Shown here piece after piece: positions 11,759 to 20,515 of a stretch of DNA of 64,000 bases. The position numbers and the translations under genes were made by a program. The notes under the pieces were generated by a model. That model had not been told where the DNA came from. It was given only the letters and a program-made list of their open reading frames with translations, and did no database searches. Origin of the DNA: Paraburkholderia sp. FT54 (GTDB lineage Bacteria; Pseudomonadota; Gammaproteobacteria; Burkholderiales; Burkholderiaceae); the NCBI RefSeq assembly GCF_031585635.1, contig NZ_CP134195.1:2046001-2110000 (forward strand), written 5' to 3'. Every line of letters begins with the position of its first letter. The stretch's first letter is position 1.

Positions 11759-12173
11759 CGACACACGACAGTCACAACTACAACAACAGCACAGCCCCTC
11801 TCTCGGTCTGTTCCCAACGACCCGGTGTCGTTGGACTTGATCGGCGCATCGACCATCGTTCGGATCACTAACCGAAAAGCCCTGATGACCAGCGGCGGTC
11901 CGGGAATCGGCGGCGTCGGCTATCGACGTGCAACCTGCACGTCGCCGGACGTCGGTGTGTCGAACGCATTGCGGCGCGCGATCCTTATTGGTCTCTCAGG
12001 TTCCCCGGCTTGTCGGACGGATTCGTTTGCGCCGCTTTCTTCAGACGCCGACTTATCTCATTATGTAGGCATTAGCAATGAGCGTGCCAGCCTGCGCCGC
12101 CTTGTCGGAGCGGGAGGGTCGGCATATTTCAGTCGCGGCGTTGGTCAGTCTCGTCCACACGCGTTCCGCAGAT

Positions 12174-12189
12174 TGGACGATATCGTCCA
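12174..12189. promoter_or_regulatory. 16-bp perfect palindrome, operator-like
   Basis: TGGACGATATCGTCCA is a perfect palindrome. A half-site TCGTCCACA lies 20 bases to the left (about 12151) and again at 12223. The spacing and symmetry are those of a dimeric repressor site, but no plus-strand gene follows, so its target is unclear. Confidence 0.45.
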
Positions 12190-12217
12190 GTTGACTGCAT
12201 CAAGCATGGCAAGCGGG

Positions 12218-12244
12218 CGCTTTCGTCCACATGGGACGAAAGCG
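12218..12244. repeat. 11-bp inverted repeat after the racemase operon
   Basis: CGCTTTCGTCC (12218-12228) and GGACGAAAGCG (12234-12244) are exact reverse complements around a 5-nt loop. It lies about 100 bases after the racemase stop codon and could act as a stem-loop terminator without a T-tract. It also contains the TCGTCC/GGACGA core of the neighbouring palindrome, so it may be a second binding site. Confidence 0.5.
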
Positions 12245-12345
12245 ACTGAGAGGCAAGGGGCGATGCGGAGCATGGCCGATCGAGGCGAGAAGAGCCGGTT
12301 CGGCAATCGCGCCGCGCCGAGCGAACACGGAGAGAGGCGCGCCGC

Positions 12346-13071
12346 TTACGACTGGAGGCTGACCTTGCTGTAAGTCAGCCGACTGGGGCGCACCTTCATC
12401 CGCACCAGCGACACGAGGAAGCTGAAACCGGCCTGATTCGGATCGATCACCGGCACGTACGCGCCGAGCGCCTCGCCAAGCAGCGTGGAGACGCGGCTCG
12501 CGACGTCGACGAAACCGGTGCACCCGAGCAGAATGGCTTGCGCGCCGTCGTCCTTGATCGCCTTCAGCGCCGCCTCGAAGGTGCGAACGACCACCACGTC
12601 GACGTTCTCGAGCTGCGCGACCGGGCAATCGATCGCGCGGATCGACGCGAACGTATCCTGGATGCCATAGGTCTGCGGATGACCGCGCTGCATCGCCAGC
12701 GTGCTTTGCAGGATAGTGATGATCGAGAACCGCTGGCTGAGCGCGAGCGCGGTGAAGGCCGACGCGGGAAACCCGCCGATGATCGGAATGTCGATCACTT
12801 CCCGCGCGGCTTCGACGCCGCACATGTCGAAGTCGGTCAGCCAGATGCCGTCGAAACCGTCGTTGGCGATGGACTGCGCGAGTTCGACCACCGGCATGCC
12901 GTTCTGCAGCCAGTTCGTGCGGCTCTCGATATCGGCATGGCCCCTGGTGATATTGCGAATCTCGACCTGCACGTCGGGCGGCACGACCGGCGCGATGGCC
13001 TTCATGATGCGGTCGTTGTATGCCGACGTGGCAACGGGCACGAGCACGCAGATGCGCAGAGGTGAGTTCAA
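12346..13071 (-). CDS. Aspartate/glutamate/hydantoin racemase family protein
   Basis: A 241-residue cytoplasmic enzyme of the cofactor-independent Asp/Glu/hydantoin racemase superfamily. The two catalytic cysteines are present: Cys84 in TDFDMCGVEAAREV and Cys184 in LLGCTGFVDVAS. The N-terminal strand RICVLVPVATSAYN is the usual substrate-binding segment of the hydantoin/maleate isomerase side of the family. Its ATG overlaps the stop of the DUF917 gene by four bases (ATGA), so it is the last gene of a coupled operon led by a sigma-54 activator. Context points to racemising a hydantoin or amino acid released by the pathway; the exact substrate is not shown. Confidence 0.88.
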   Translation of the reverse strand: MNSPLRICVLVPVATSAYNDRIMKAIAPVVPPDVQVEIRNITRGHADIESRTNWLQNGMPVVELAQSIANDGFDGIWLTDFDMCGVEAAREVIDIPIIGGFPASAFTALALSQRFSIITILQSTLAMQRGHPQTYGIQDTFASIRAIDCPVAQLENVDVVVVRTFEAALKAIKDDGAQAILLGCTGFVDVASRVSTLLGEALGAYVPVIDPNQAGFSFLVSLVRMKVRPSRLTYSKVSLQS

Positions 13072-14294
13072 GATACGTCTCCGTTGCGCGCGGACTGGGG
13101 CGATTGAAGCGATTCAAGCGGCACATACGGCCCGAGATAGCCGAGCGAGTTCAGCAACTGCATGAAGCTGTCGAGGATCAGGCCGGGCTTGCGCAGTTCA
13201 GCTTCGGCGCGCCAGGCGATCAGCGTCACGGGGCGCTTGCCGATCACCGGATTCAACGAACCGTCATCCTTGAGAAGATCGCCGTTGCTGAAGATCGCCT
13301 GGCCTTCGCCGCCGACGAAATACGCCACGCTGTCCGGCGACAGCACGATCGGCTGCGGACACGCGCTGTCCCACGCCAGCAGCGACTCGTTCTGGTACAT
13401 CACCGTATAAGTGCGCTGTCCGGCCTGAATACGGACCTTGCCGACGTCGAAGCCGCCGCTCGTATCGACTTCGGCCGAGACCAGTTCGCCGGGCTCCGAG
13501 ATGGCCCGCGCGGAAAGCCCGCAACGCTCGGCGAGATAGCCGATCATGTGCCGGGCGCTGCCGATCTGCCCGGCCTGCAGCGCGCGCCCGAGTTCCAACG
13601 CGCGCGTCAAGGTGCCACGGATCGGCGTCGCGCGACGGATGTCGGCCGGCTTCATGACCCACATCGCGAGGCCGCCGAACTGACCGAACTCGGGATCGGC
13701 AACGACCGGCCGCATCATCTGCTCGACAATCGCCGACACGTCGCGTTGATGGGCCGGACCGCCCTGGTTGCCGGCGCGCGGCGTCACGTCGAGCTCGACG
13801 CACAGGCCGCCCTGGCTCACGAGGAACGCCGGGCGCGGATCGATCCCGGCGGCCGCGAAAGTGAGCATCGGCAGCGAGGGCACGGCGCGGCCGGCGCCGT
13901 CGGCGTCGATCACCGCCAGGCCGAGTTTCGCCGCCACCAGCGCCGCCACCGTGAAACCCAGCGCGCCGCTTTCCGGCGGCATCACATAGGCGAGCCTGGT
14001 GGATTGCGAAGCGAGCCGGGCCTGGACGTTCTGCACGGCCGTCACGGGCCCGATCGGATAGGTGGCGGAGTTGATCGCTTCAGGTGCGCCGAGATAGGCG
14101 ACCATGACCGCCGCGCCTTCAGTGGCCTCGTCGACCGACACGACCTTGACTGTGTCGGACGGGTAGTAGTTGCCGGTGACGAAATGCCCGGCCAGATGCC
14201 GCGCGGATTCGATCGTGCCGCCGCCGCCGCTTCCGAAGAACGCTGCTCCCAATAGCAGCGGTTCCAGATCTTCCCGGCGTAATTCATAGGCCAT
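13068..14294 (-). CDS. DUF917 family protein (S-methyl thiohydantoin desulfurase type)
   Basis: A 408-residue cytoplasmic protein of the DUF917 family, for which S-methyl thiohydantoin desulfurase is the characterised activity. The N-terminus MAYELRREDLEPLLLGAAFF followed by GSGGGG is the family hallmark, and GPVTAVQN, PPESGALGFTV and the later QNESLLAW block fit the family. The start at 14294 has AAAGGA upstream; a much longer frame runs through the activator gene but has no family match. It lies 11 bases after the activator and overlaps the racemase by four bases. The operon suggests breakdown of a hydantoin, thiohydantoin or related cyclic amide. Confidence 0.88.
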   Translation of the reverse strand: MAYELRREDLEPLLLGAAFFGSGGGGTIESARHLAGHFVTGNYYPSDTVKVVSVDEATEGAAVMVAYLGAPEAINSATYPIGPVTAVQNVQARLASQSTRLAYVMPPESGALGFTVAALVAAKLGLAVIDADGAGRAVPSLPMLTFAAAGIDPRPAFLVSQGGLCVELDVTPRAGNQGGPAHQRDVSAIVEQMMRPVVADPEFGQFGGLAMWVMKPADIRRATPIRGTLTRALELGRALQAGQIGSARHMIGYLAERCGLSARAISEPGELVSAEVDTSGGFDVGKVRIQAGQRTYTVMYQNESLLAWDSACPQPIVLSPDSVAYFVGGEGQAIFSNGDLLKDDGSLNPVIGKRPVTLIAWRAEAELRKPGLILDSFMQLLNSLGYLGPYVPLESLQSPQSARNGDVS

Positions 14295-14305
14295 TTGCGA
14301 GTCCT

Positions 14306-16600
14306 TTAGTCGAGGTTGAAAGAAGCGTCCTGCTGGAGTTCGGCAAGCAGATTCACGGCGCTGGTGACGCGAGTGGTCGGATCGCCCGTCAGCGAGCGCA
14401 ACCCGCGCTCGAGTGTGTCGATGGCTTCGGCGCTGCGGCCGGTGGAGCGCAGCAGATCGGCGAGATAGCGCGCGGCGTCCACGCGCGCCGGCACCGAGCC
14501 GAACGCGAGCGCGGTGGACAGCGCGGTACGCAGACCCTGCTCCGCGGCGTTCACATCGCCGAGCGCCCACTGCGCGCGAGCCCGGGTGACCAGGAGTTCG
14601 CCGAGGTAGACGCGTTCCTGACGGGCCAGGGTCTCGTCGATCGCGGTGGCGAGAATCGCCTCGCATAGCTTCGCGCGGCCGGCGCGCAGCAGCAGTTCGC
14701 CGTGCTGCCACGTCTTGAAGGAATAGAACAGCGCGCCGCCGTTGCAGACGACGTGGTTGTCGTAGCCGTCGAGCATGACGGTCTCCGCTTCGTCGGAATG
14801 GCCAAGCGAACTGAGGTGACATGCGCGAAGCACCTGGCCGACGCCCCGGTAGAACGCAAAGCCGTTCGCGATCGACACCGATTCGAGTTCGCTCGCGAGG
14901 TGTCCGAGCCGGTCCACGTCATCGAACAAACAGGCGAGCCAGGCGGCGCCCTGCAGGTTGACGGCATGAGCGAGCGCGTGCGCGCCCGGTTCGGACGCGC
15001 GCAGGATCAACATCTCCATCGCGCGGCGCGCCTGGCTGAATGCGCCGATCTGGTAGGCGGCAAGTCCTTCGAAAGTCAGCGCGAGGCTGGCGAGATCGAT
15101 CCCTTGCGAGCCGGTACGGGTGTCGTTGCGCCCCACGCTGAGCAGGTTGCCGCGCGCGAGACAGGCGAGAGCCTCCTCGCTGTCGCCAAGCCAGAACAGG
15201 GTGTTGGTCATCGCGACGTGGGCTTCGTCGAGCGAAACCCGGTCGCCGCCGTTCTGCGCGCGCTCCAGCATGTTCTGCGCGGTCGCGCGCGCCTGCTTGA
15301 GCTGAAGTGTCGTCAACTGCGTGGTCCAGATGCCGAACTGGATCGCGGCGATCTCGGCGGGCTCGCAGACGCCTTCGCCGATCGTCAGCGCGGCGGCGTA
15401 GCAGGCAGTGGCCTCCGCGTACAGCCAGCCGTGCACGCTGCGCAAACTCATGCCGAGCAGCCGGTAGGCGTCGAACTGCAAGCGACGCACGGCTTCCTGT
15501 TCGTGAGGCGTCTGCAGCACGTCGAGGCAGCGGCGCAATAGCGGAATGGCCTCGGCGAACTTCGACTCCTCGATCAGCGCGCTCGCGTGTTCGAGACACT
15601 TGCGCGCTTCCCGGTGATGTTCCTCGCGTGACTTCAGACGCCGTTCGATGGTCTTGCGGCCCACGCCGAGCATCGCGGCGGCCGCGCTCTTGTTGCCGCT
15701 GGTCCGTTCGAGCGCGCGGTCGATCAATAGGTCTTCGGCGGCGGCGAGCTTGTCGCGGCCTTCGAGTTGCAACAGCATGTCGGCGAGGCTCGCGCGCGAC
15801 ACCGGCCCGCTGGTTTCATTGGCGAGAAACGGTTCGAGCGAGTCGACATCGATGAGCGTGTTTTCGGCGAGCACGCTCAACTGGCTGACCAGGTTGCGCA
15901 ATTGCCGGATGTGGCCCGGCCACGAATGCTGGCAAAGCCGCCGGACGGCGGCCGGCGAGAACTCGAGACGGCGCGCGTGCTGCGACGCGAAGTGGGTCAC
16001 CAGCGCGGGGATGTCCTCGATGCGCTGCTCGAGTCCGGGGACTGCCAGCACGAAGACCGCGAGCCGGTAGAAAAGGTCCTCGCGGAATAGTCCTTCACGG
16101 GCAAGTTCGCGCAGGTCGCGGTGAGTCGCAGCAACGACCCGACCCGCGAAATGCAGATTGGTGGACGAGCCAATCGGACGGAAGGTCCGCGTTTCAAGCA
16201 CGCGCAACAGTTTGGGTTGCAGCGCAAGCGGCAGTTCGCCGATTTCATCGAGCAGCAGTGTGCCCTTGCCGACCTGCTGGAAAAGTCCCTGGCGGTTTTC
16301 GCCCGCGCCGGTGAACGCGCCTTTGACATGTCCGAACAGTTCGGCTTCGACGAGGTTCTCTGGAATCGCGCCGCAGTTGACGTCGACGAATGGTTGATCC
16401 TGGCGCTGGCTATGCGCGTGCACACGGCGCGCGACCAGTTCCTTGCCCGAACCCGTCGGCCCGAAGATGAGCAAAGGATGATCGGTCGGGGCGACCCGAT
16501 CGATCATGCGGACCAGTTGGCGAAACGCCGGGGCGCCGCCCACGAAGGCGCCCGAATCAGCCTTGTCGTGGGCGAACGGAACGACAGGGGGGTAACTCAT
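14306..16600 (-). CDS. Sigma-54-dependent activator with C-terminal TPR-like region
   Basis: A 764-residue transcription activator of unusual build. Residues 15-260 are a complete sigma-54-interacting AAA+ domain with Walker A GPTGSGKE (47-54), the sigma-54 contact loop GAFTGA (94-99), Walker B LLLDEI (115-120) and an arginine finger region near 165-180. A Fis-type helix-turn-helix follows at about 298-323 (SGNKSAAAAMLGVGRKTIER). There is no receiver or other N-terminal sensor; instead about 430 residues of helical, TPR-like repeats follow the HTH and may sense the signal. GGAG lies 12 bases before the ATG. It is the first gene of the operon with DUF917 and racemase genes and probably controls it. 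Confidence 0.9.
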   Translation of the reverse strand: MSYPPVVPFAHDKADSGAFVGGAPAFRQLVRMIDRVAPTDHPLLIFGPTGSGKELVARRVHAHSQRQDQPFVDVNCGAIPENLVEAELFGHVKGAFTGAGENRQGLFQQVGKGTLLLDEIGELPLALQPKLLRVLETRTFRPIGSSTNLHFAGRVVAATHRDLRELAREGLFREDLFYRLAVFVLAVPGLEQRIEDIPALVTHFASQHARRLEFSPAAVRRLCQHSWPGHIRQLRNLVSQLSVLAENTLIDVDSLEPFLANETSGPVSRASLADMLLQLEGRDKLAAAEDLLIDRALERTSGNKSAAAAMLGVGRKTIERRLKSREEHHREARKCLEHASALIEESKFAEAIPLLRRCLDVLQTPHEQEAVRRLQFDAYRLLGMSLRSVHGWLYAEATACYAAALTIGEGVCEPAEIAAIQFGIWTTQLTTLQLKQARATAQNMLERAQNGGDRVSLDEAHVAMTNTLFWLGDSEEALACLARGNLLSVGRNDTRTGSQGIDLASLALTFEGLAAYQIGAFSQARRAMEMLILRASEPGAHALAHAVNLQGAAWLACLFDDVDRLGHLASELESVSIANGFAFYRGVGQVLRACHLSSLGHSDEAETVMLDGYDNHVVCNGGALFYSFKTWQHGELLLRAGRAKLCEAILATAIDETLARQERVYLGELLVTRARAQWALGDVNAAEQGLRTALSTALAFGSVPARVDAARYLADLLRSTGRSAEAIDTLERGLRSLTGDPTTRVTSAVNLLAELQQDASFNLD

Positions 16601-17153
16601 TGCAAAGCACGCTCCACTTGAACCGCGCGTGGCGCTACGCGGAAATTGCCGTCGAAACGACGGGACGGACGGTCATGCATCGATCGCGTTTCCGGCGAAG
16701 CTTTCCGGTTGCGTTCTCGGGACCGTCCGCCGCAAGAAGAGACAGAGTATGACGGCTTGTTGCCGGTCTTGTCCTTTTCGAAATTATTCCTGGCGTGAGC
16801 ACATGTGCGGACTTCATCGCAAGGTGCGGCGAGCCATGCAGTGCTTTCTGGCCGAGGGCTGATGAAAGCTGGCGGCGCTGTCGCCGATCCGGCGACAGGC
16901 GTGGTGTAGGGCGTGTAAGAACAAGGCACCAAATGGTATTTGCCGCGACGGCGCAAGCGCGTCCGGCGGTTGACAATGCGTTACCCTGATAACGGCGTTC
17001 CAGCGATGATCCTTTAGTGGAATGACAAAGGAAAGTGACGTGAAGATCAAGGACTTTGGCGTCGGGCGTCGGATGGATCTGTGCGAAACAAAGTGTACGC
17101 ACAACCTTGCGCAGACCTGCGTGGAATCGCTGACTGTCAAGACGTGAGAACAC
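16601..17153. other. Region upstream of the sigma-54 activator, no gene seen
   Basis: About 550 bases between the activator's start and the end of the next leftward gene. No frame has protein-like character plus a ribosome binding site. It should contain the activator's promoter; a plus-strand TTGACA at about 16970 has no matching -10 box at 17 bases. Confidence 0.4.
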
Positions 17154-17555
17154 TCACTCCTCGCACTTCACGTCCTGTCTTCGCACGACGATGATCACCG
17201 GATACGTGCCGTGTTCGAGTTCCACACGGGCGACGACGGACATCGTCTCGTTGTCGATATCGTCGTACACGCTGACCTTTTCATGCCGCAGACTCGTGAG
17301 GCCGGTGCAGCCTGATGCGCGACCCTCGTCGGAGACCTTGCATTGGATCGGATTGTCCGCGAGGTAGCGATATCGGTCTCTGTCCGGGGTCGCCAGGTAT
17401 TCGCGGAAACTTTGCGCCGATCCGCCGATGCCCGTGACATACCCGATGGCGCACTGCAGTTTGGGTGTGTCGCTGCTCCCGGACGTTTGGGCTGTCGCCG
17501 CCGTGCTTGCGACGGCGATGAGCGCCGCGAGGGTCGATGCAAGGAGATATTTCAT
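17154..17555 (-). CDS. Secreted hypothetical protein
   Basis: A 133-residue protein with a clear Sec signal peptide (MKYLLASTLAALIAVASTAA, cleaved after about residue 22). The mature part has four cysteines (LQCAIG, IQCKVS, SGCTGL, VKCEE), which suggests disulfides in the periplasm, and an alternating beta-strand pattern at the end. The family is not recognised. I chose the ATG at 17555 because it begins the signal peptide; a GTG four codons upstream is the alternative. It lies behind the nhaR gene on the same strand but 65 bases away, so co-transcription is possible. Confidence 0.7.
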   Translation of the reverse strand: MKYLLASTLAALIAVASTAATAQTSGSSDTPKLQCAIGYVTGIGGSAQSFREYLATPDRDRYRYLADNPIQCKVSDEGRASGCTGLTSLRHEKVSVYDDIDNETMSVVARVELEHGTYPVIIVVRRQDVKCEE

Positions 17556-17620
17556 GGCGCGAATCACGGTGGTCGGATCGAAGTGCTGGATTGTAATGGC
17601 ATCTGCGCAAGCATGCGCCG

Positions 17621-18517
17621 CTAGACATTGAACAGCTCGCTACGCGCCGCGTCCAGGATCATCGCGACAGCCGGATGGCTGATTCGGCGCTCGATCGAGA
17701 TGGCAAAGAATTCTTCGACGATGGAATTGATCTGCCCGACCATCGTCAGCTTGTGCTCGGCCTGCAGCTGGCTCTCCAGCACGGTGGGCGCGAACAGCAA
17801 GCCGCGGCCTTCACGCGCGAATGCCATGGTCATCGCCCCGTCGTCGAACTCGCCGACGATGCGCGGCGAAATCGCATGCGACGCCAGCCAGTGATCCAGC
17901 TTGCGGCGCACCGCGGATTCCGTGCCGGGCAGCAACACCGGCAACTGACCGAGCGACAGCGGGAAGCGTTTCTTGCCACTCTGGATCAGCGCCTGCGCGC
18001 CGAAGCAACTGAGCGTCGAACGGCCGAGCCGGTGGTTGAATGCCTTGATGTTGACGTCGGCGGGAATGGGAGCGTCCGCGATGATCAGGTCGAGGCGGTG
18101 CACGGCCAGTTGCGCAAGAAGTGCGTGCAGCTTGCCCTCATGGCAGATCATACGCAGCGAGACGGAAGCGCTCAGCGCGGGTTCCAGCAGCCGGTACGCG
18201 ATCGCCTTCGGCACCGAATCCGCGATTCCGACGCGAAACCGCGTTTGCGGCCCAGCTTCGCTTTCGCGCCGCACCGCGCTTTCCAGCTCCGAACCTAGCG
18301 AGAATATTTCGTCGGCGTAATCGAGCGCCAGGCGGCCCGCATCGGTGAGTTCGAGTGTGCGGCCGCTTTTTCTGAACAGTTTTTTATCCAGCGCTTCTTC
18401 AAGCAGCTTGATCTGCCCGCTGAGCGTTTGCGGCGAGATGTGCAACTGCTCGCCCGCCCGAACGATGCCGCCCGCGTGCGCCGCGACCCAGAAGTAATGC
18501 AGATGTTTGAAGTTCAC
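17621..18517 (-). CDS. nhaR: LysR-type transcriptional activator NhaR
   Basis: A 298-residue LysR-type regulator that matches NhaR along its whole length: NFKHLHYFWVAAHAGGIVRA and the HTH ISPQTLSGQIKLLEEALDKK at the N-terminus, FRVGIADSVPKAIAYRLL after the linker, and VGEFDDGAMTMAFAREG plus ISIERRISHPAV in the effector domain. In enterobacteria NhaR responds to sodium and activates the nhaA antiporter and a biofilm polysaccharide operon; neither target is in this window. The start is a GTG at 18517 with GGAGAG five bases upstream. It is divergent from the CBS-domain gene, 145 bases away. Confidence 0.88.
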   Translation of the reverse strand: MNFKHLHYFWVAAHAGGIVRAGEQLHISPQTLSGQIKLLEEALDKKLFRKSGRTLELTDAGRLALDYADEIFSLGSELESAVRRESEAGPQTRFRVGIADSVPKAIAYRLLEPALSASVSLRMICHEGKLHALLAQLAVHRLDLIIADAPIPADVNIKAFNHRLGRSTLSCFGAQALIQSGKKRFPLSLGQLPVLLPGTESAVRRKLDHWLASHAISPRIVGEFDDGAMTMAFAREGRGLLFAPTVLESQLQAEHKLTMVGQINSIVEEFFAISIERRISHPAVAMILDAARSELFNV

Positions 18518-18662
18518 GATCTCTCCGCCGATTACTCAATGCTACGGTTTTCTCGAAATATCAGCATAAAAAATACGCATTTTACGTTATCTCGGGTTCG
18601 GATAGATTGAGGTCTCGCCCATGGTTTTTGCGGGCGGCAACGGTAGTTGACGGAGGTGGCAA

Positions 18663-19157
18663 ATGGCATCGGTTGCGCAATTCCTGCGTTCAAAGGCGTT
18701 CCGGACAGTATGGTCGACCCAGGCATCCGCTTCGGTTTACGACGCGATCGCGATCATGGCTCACAGGCGGGTGGGCGCGCTCATCGTCGTCCATGACGGG
18801 CGTGTGGCCGGCATCGTCACGGAGCGCGATTACGCGCGAAAAATCGTGCTGATGCACCGCTCGTCAAGGTATACGCCGGTGCGCGACATCATGTCGACGG
18901 CGGTGCGCTATGTCAGTCCGGAACAGACCACCGAGGAATGCATGGCCCTCATGACGGAGCACCGGATCCGTTATCTGCCTGTGATTGCCGAGGGGCAAGT
19001 GGTCGGCATGGTGTCGATCGGCGACCTGATCAAGAACCTGATTGCCGAGCAGGAAGACACGATCCGGCAGTTGGAGCACTACATCCACGGCAACGGTTTT
19101 CAGGTCGGACATCATGGATTTCAGGCGCAATCGCCAGCAGGTTTGAGCACTCAATAA
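18663..19157 (+). CDS. CBS-domain pair protein
   Basis: A 164-residue cytoplasmic protein made of two CBS repeats (about residues 10-65 and 75-130), forming one Bateman module likely to bind an adenosine nucleotide. Typical signatures are VGALIVVHDGRVAGIVTERD and the second RYLPVIAEGQVVGMVSIGDL. A short polar C-terminal tail follows. No catalytic domain is attached, so it may act on a partner protein. GGAGG lies just upstream of the ATG. It is divergent from nhaR and is followed in the same direction by the Tim44-domain gene. Confidence 0.9.
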   Translation: MASVAQFLRSKAFRTVWSTQASASVYDAIAIMAHRRVGALIVVHDGRVAGIVTERDYARKIVLMHRSSRYTPVRDIMSTAVRYVSPEQTTEECMALMTEHRIRYLPVIAEGQVVGMVSIGDLIKNLIAEQEDTIRQLEHYIHGNGFQVGHHGFQAQSPAGLSTQ

Positions 19158-19239
19158 TATTACTGTTCGTAATGTATTTCGCGCGACGACGAAGAGCGCG
19201 CGAAGCGGCCAGTCCACTGACTCACCAAAGAGGCTTTCT

Positions 19240-20205
19240 ATGTACACGCAGATCATCAATCAACTTCGACGTGCTGCCGGCACGGTGACGCGCGGGACCG
19301 CGGCGCTCGGTCTGGCGGGGCTCCTTGCGCTCGGCGCCGTGGCTTCGAACGATGCCGAAGCAAAGCGGGTGGGCGGCAGCCAAAGCATCGGGCGTCAGTC
19401 GCAAACGGCGTCGCCATCCGGGCAAGCACAACGGAGCCAGCAAGCCCAACCGGCGCAGCAGGCCACGCAGGCGCCGGCCGCCGGCGCGGGAAGCCGCTGG
19501 ATGGGCCCGCTCGCCGGCCTTGCCGCTGGACTTGGCATTGCGGCGTTGCTGTCGTCGTTTGGGCTCGGTGAGGGACTCGCGCAACTGCTGTCGAATGCGC
19601 TGTTGATCGGCGTGGTGATTCTTGCCGGCGTGATGCTGTTCCGCTTTATCGCCAACCGGCGTCGCTCGGATCTCGCCTATGGGCACGGTGCCGCGAGCCG
19701 GCAGCAAACGGGCAGCTCGCCGCTTCTGAATCAGATGGGGCAAGCGCGGGCCGAAACGCGTTTTCGAGGCTGGCCGCGCGCAGCGATGGGTATGACCGGA
19801 ACGGCGAACACCATGAACGCACCGGAACTTTCGCCCGGACCCGATCAGACTGCATTGCTGGTGTCGGCGAAGTCGATGTTCATGCGTCTCCAGGGCGCGT
19901 GGGACCGCAACGAGCAGGGGGATCTGTTCGAACTGACGACGCCGGAAATGTTCGCGCGGCTCAAGCAGGACCTCGAGGCGCGCGGTCGCGAGCCGAGCCA
20001 TACGGACGTGACGCAACTCGATGCCGAGGTGCTGGGCACCGAAAGCAATGCCGATGAAACATTGGTCAGCGTTCGCTTCCACGGTCAGATGCGGGAAGAC
20101 GATGCTCAGACCGCCCAGCCATTCCAGGAGATCTGGAACCTGGTCAGGCAAGTGCAGGGCGACCAGGCGTGGCGCCTGGCGGGCATCCAGCAGATCGGCG
20201 GATAA
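19240..20205 (+). CDS. Tim44-domain membrane protein
   Basis: A 321-residue protein with an N-terminal hydrophobic export segment (about 18-38), a low-complexity Gln/Ala/Pro stretch (about 48-85), two further hydrophobic segments (about 90-112 and 116-136) and a C-terminal Tim44-like domain (about 195-321) ending with FQEIWNLVRQ and GDQAWRLAGIQQI. Bacterial Tim44-domain proteins are membrane associated and of unknown role; in mitochondria the domain anchors the import motor to the membrane. The start has AAAGAGG upstream. A hairpin follows the stop. Confidence 0.88.
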   Translation: MYTQIINQLRRAAGTVTRGTAALGLAGLLALGAVASNDAEAKRVGGSQSIGRQSQTASPSGQAQRSQQAQPAQQATQAPAAGAGSRWMGPLAGLAAGLGIAALLSSFGLGEGLAQLLSNALLIGVVILAGVMLFRFIANRRRSDLAYGHGAASRQQTGSSPLLNQMGQARAETRFRGWPRAAMGMTGTANTMNAPELSPGPDQTALLVSAKSMFMRLQGAWDRNEQGDLFELTTPEMFARLKQDLEARGREPSHTDVTQLDAEVLGTESNADETLVSVRFHGQMREDDAQTAQPFQEIWNLVRQVQGDQAWRLAGIQQIGG

Positions 20206-20219
20206 CAGCGCGGTCGAAG

Positions 20220-20239
20220 CCGGCGCGAAGAAGCGCCGG
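20220..20239 (+). terminator. Stem-loop after the Tim44 gene
   Basis: CCGGCGC (20220-20226) and GCGCCGG (20233-20239) form a perfect 7-bp stem around a 6-nt loop, 15 bases after the stop, followed by TCTTC. It is GC-rich and terminator-like but has only a short pyrimidine tail. The remaining 275 bases to the RidA gene hold nothing I can support. Confidence 0.6.
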
Positions 20240-20515
20240 TCTTCGGGCGATTTGCAAAAGCCGCGTTAGACTTCGCGGATTGAAAAGAGCGGTTCACCCG
20301 CCGTGCTCGAAGCGCGGCAAGCGAGGTGCGCAAAATGCGGGCTATCCGAACCTGGCCGCCTGATTGGCGTGATCTGCTTGCCGCCAGAAGCACTGGCGAC
20401 GCTGCACGTGGTCGCGATCAGCGATCGGTCCCAATATGGCCGAACTTCGGCCACTCATGCATCTCGCGTTGAAGATCATCGAGGCGTCGCGCGGCGACCG
20501 TCATCATACGGATAC

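Larger units (their letters stand above)
11353..12345. other. One-kilobase gene-free stretch with inverted repeats
   Basis: No convincing gene in 993 bases: the longest frame (11753-12373, plus) has low-complexity threonine and arginine composition, no ribosome binding site, and runs into the racemase gene on the other strand. The stretch holds three perfect inverted repeats, listed separately (11712-11758, 12174-12189, 12218-12244). The racemase operon ends into its right side. Confidence 0.5.

Noticed and set aside
11753..12373. 206-codon plus-strand frame in the gene-free kilobase
   Set aside because: Starts with a threonine run, has no ribosome binding site or family, contains the inverted repeats, and overlaps the racemase gene end.
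16604..16619. Sigma-54 promoter-like TGG-N4-G-N4-TTGCA before the activator gene (minus strand)
   Set aside because: The GG and GC doublets are correctly spaced, but the -24 core is TGGAGC instead of TGGCAC and the predicted start of transcription would fall inside the coding sequence.
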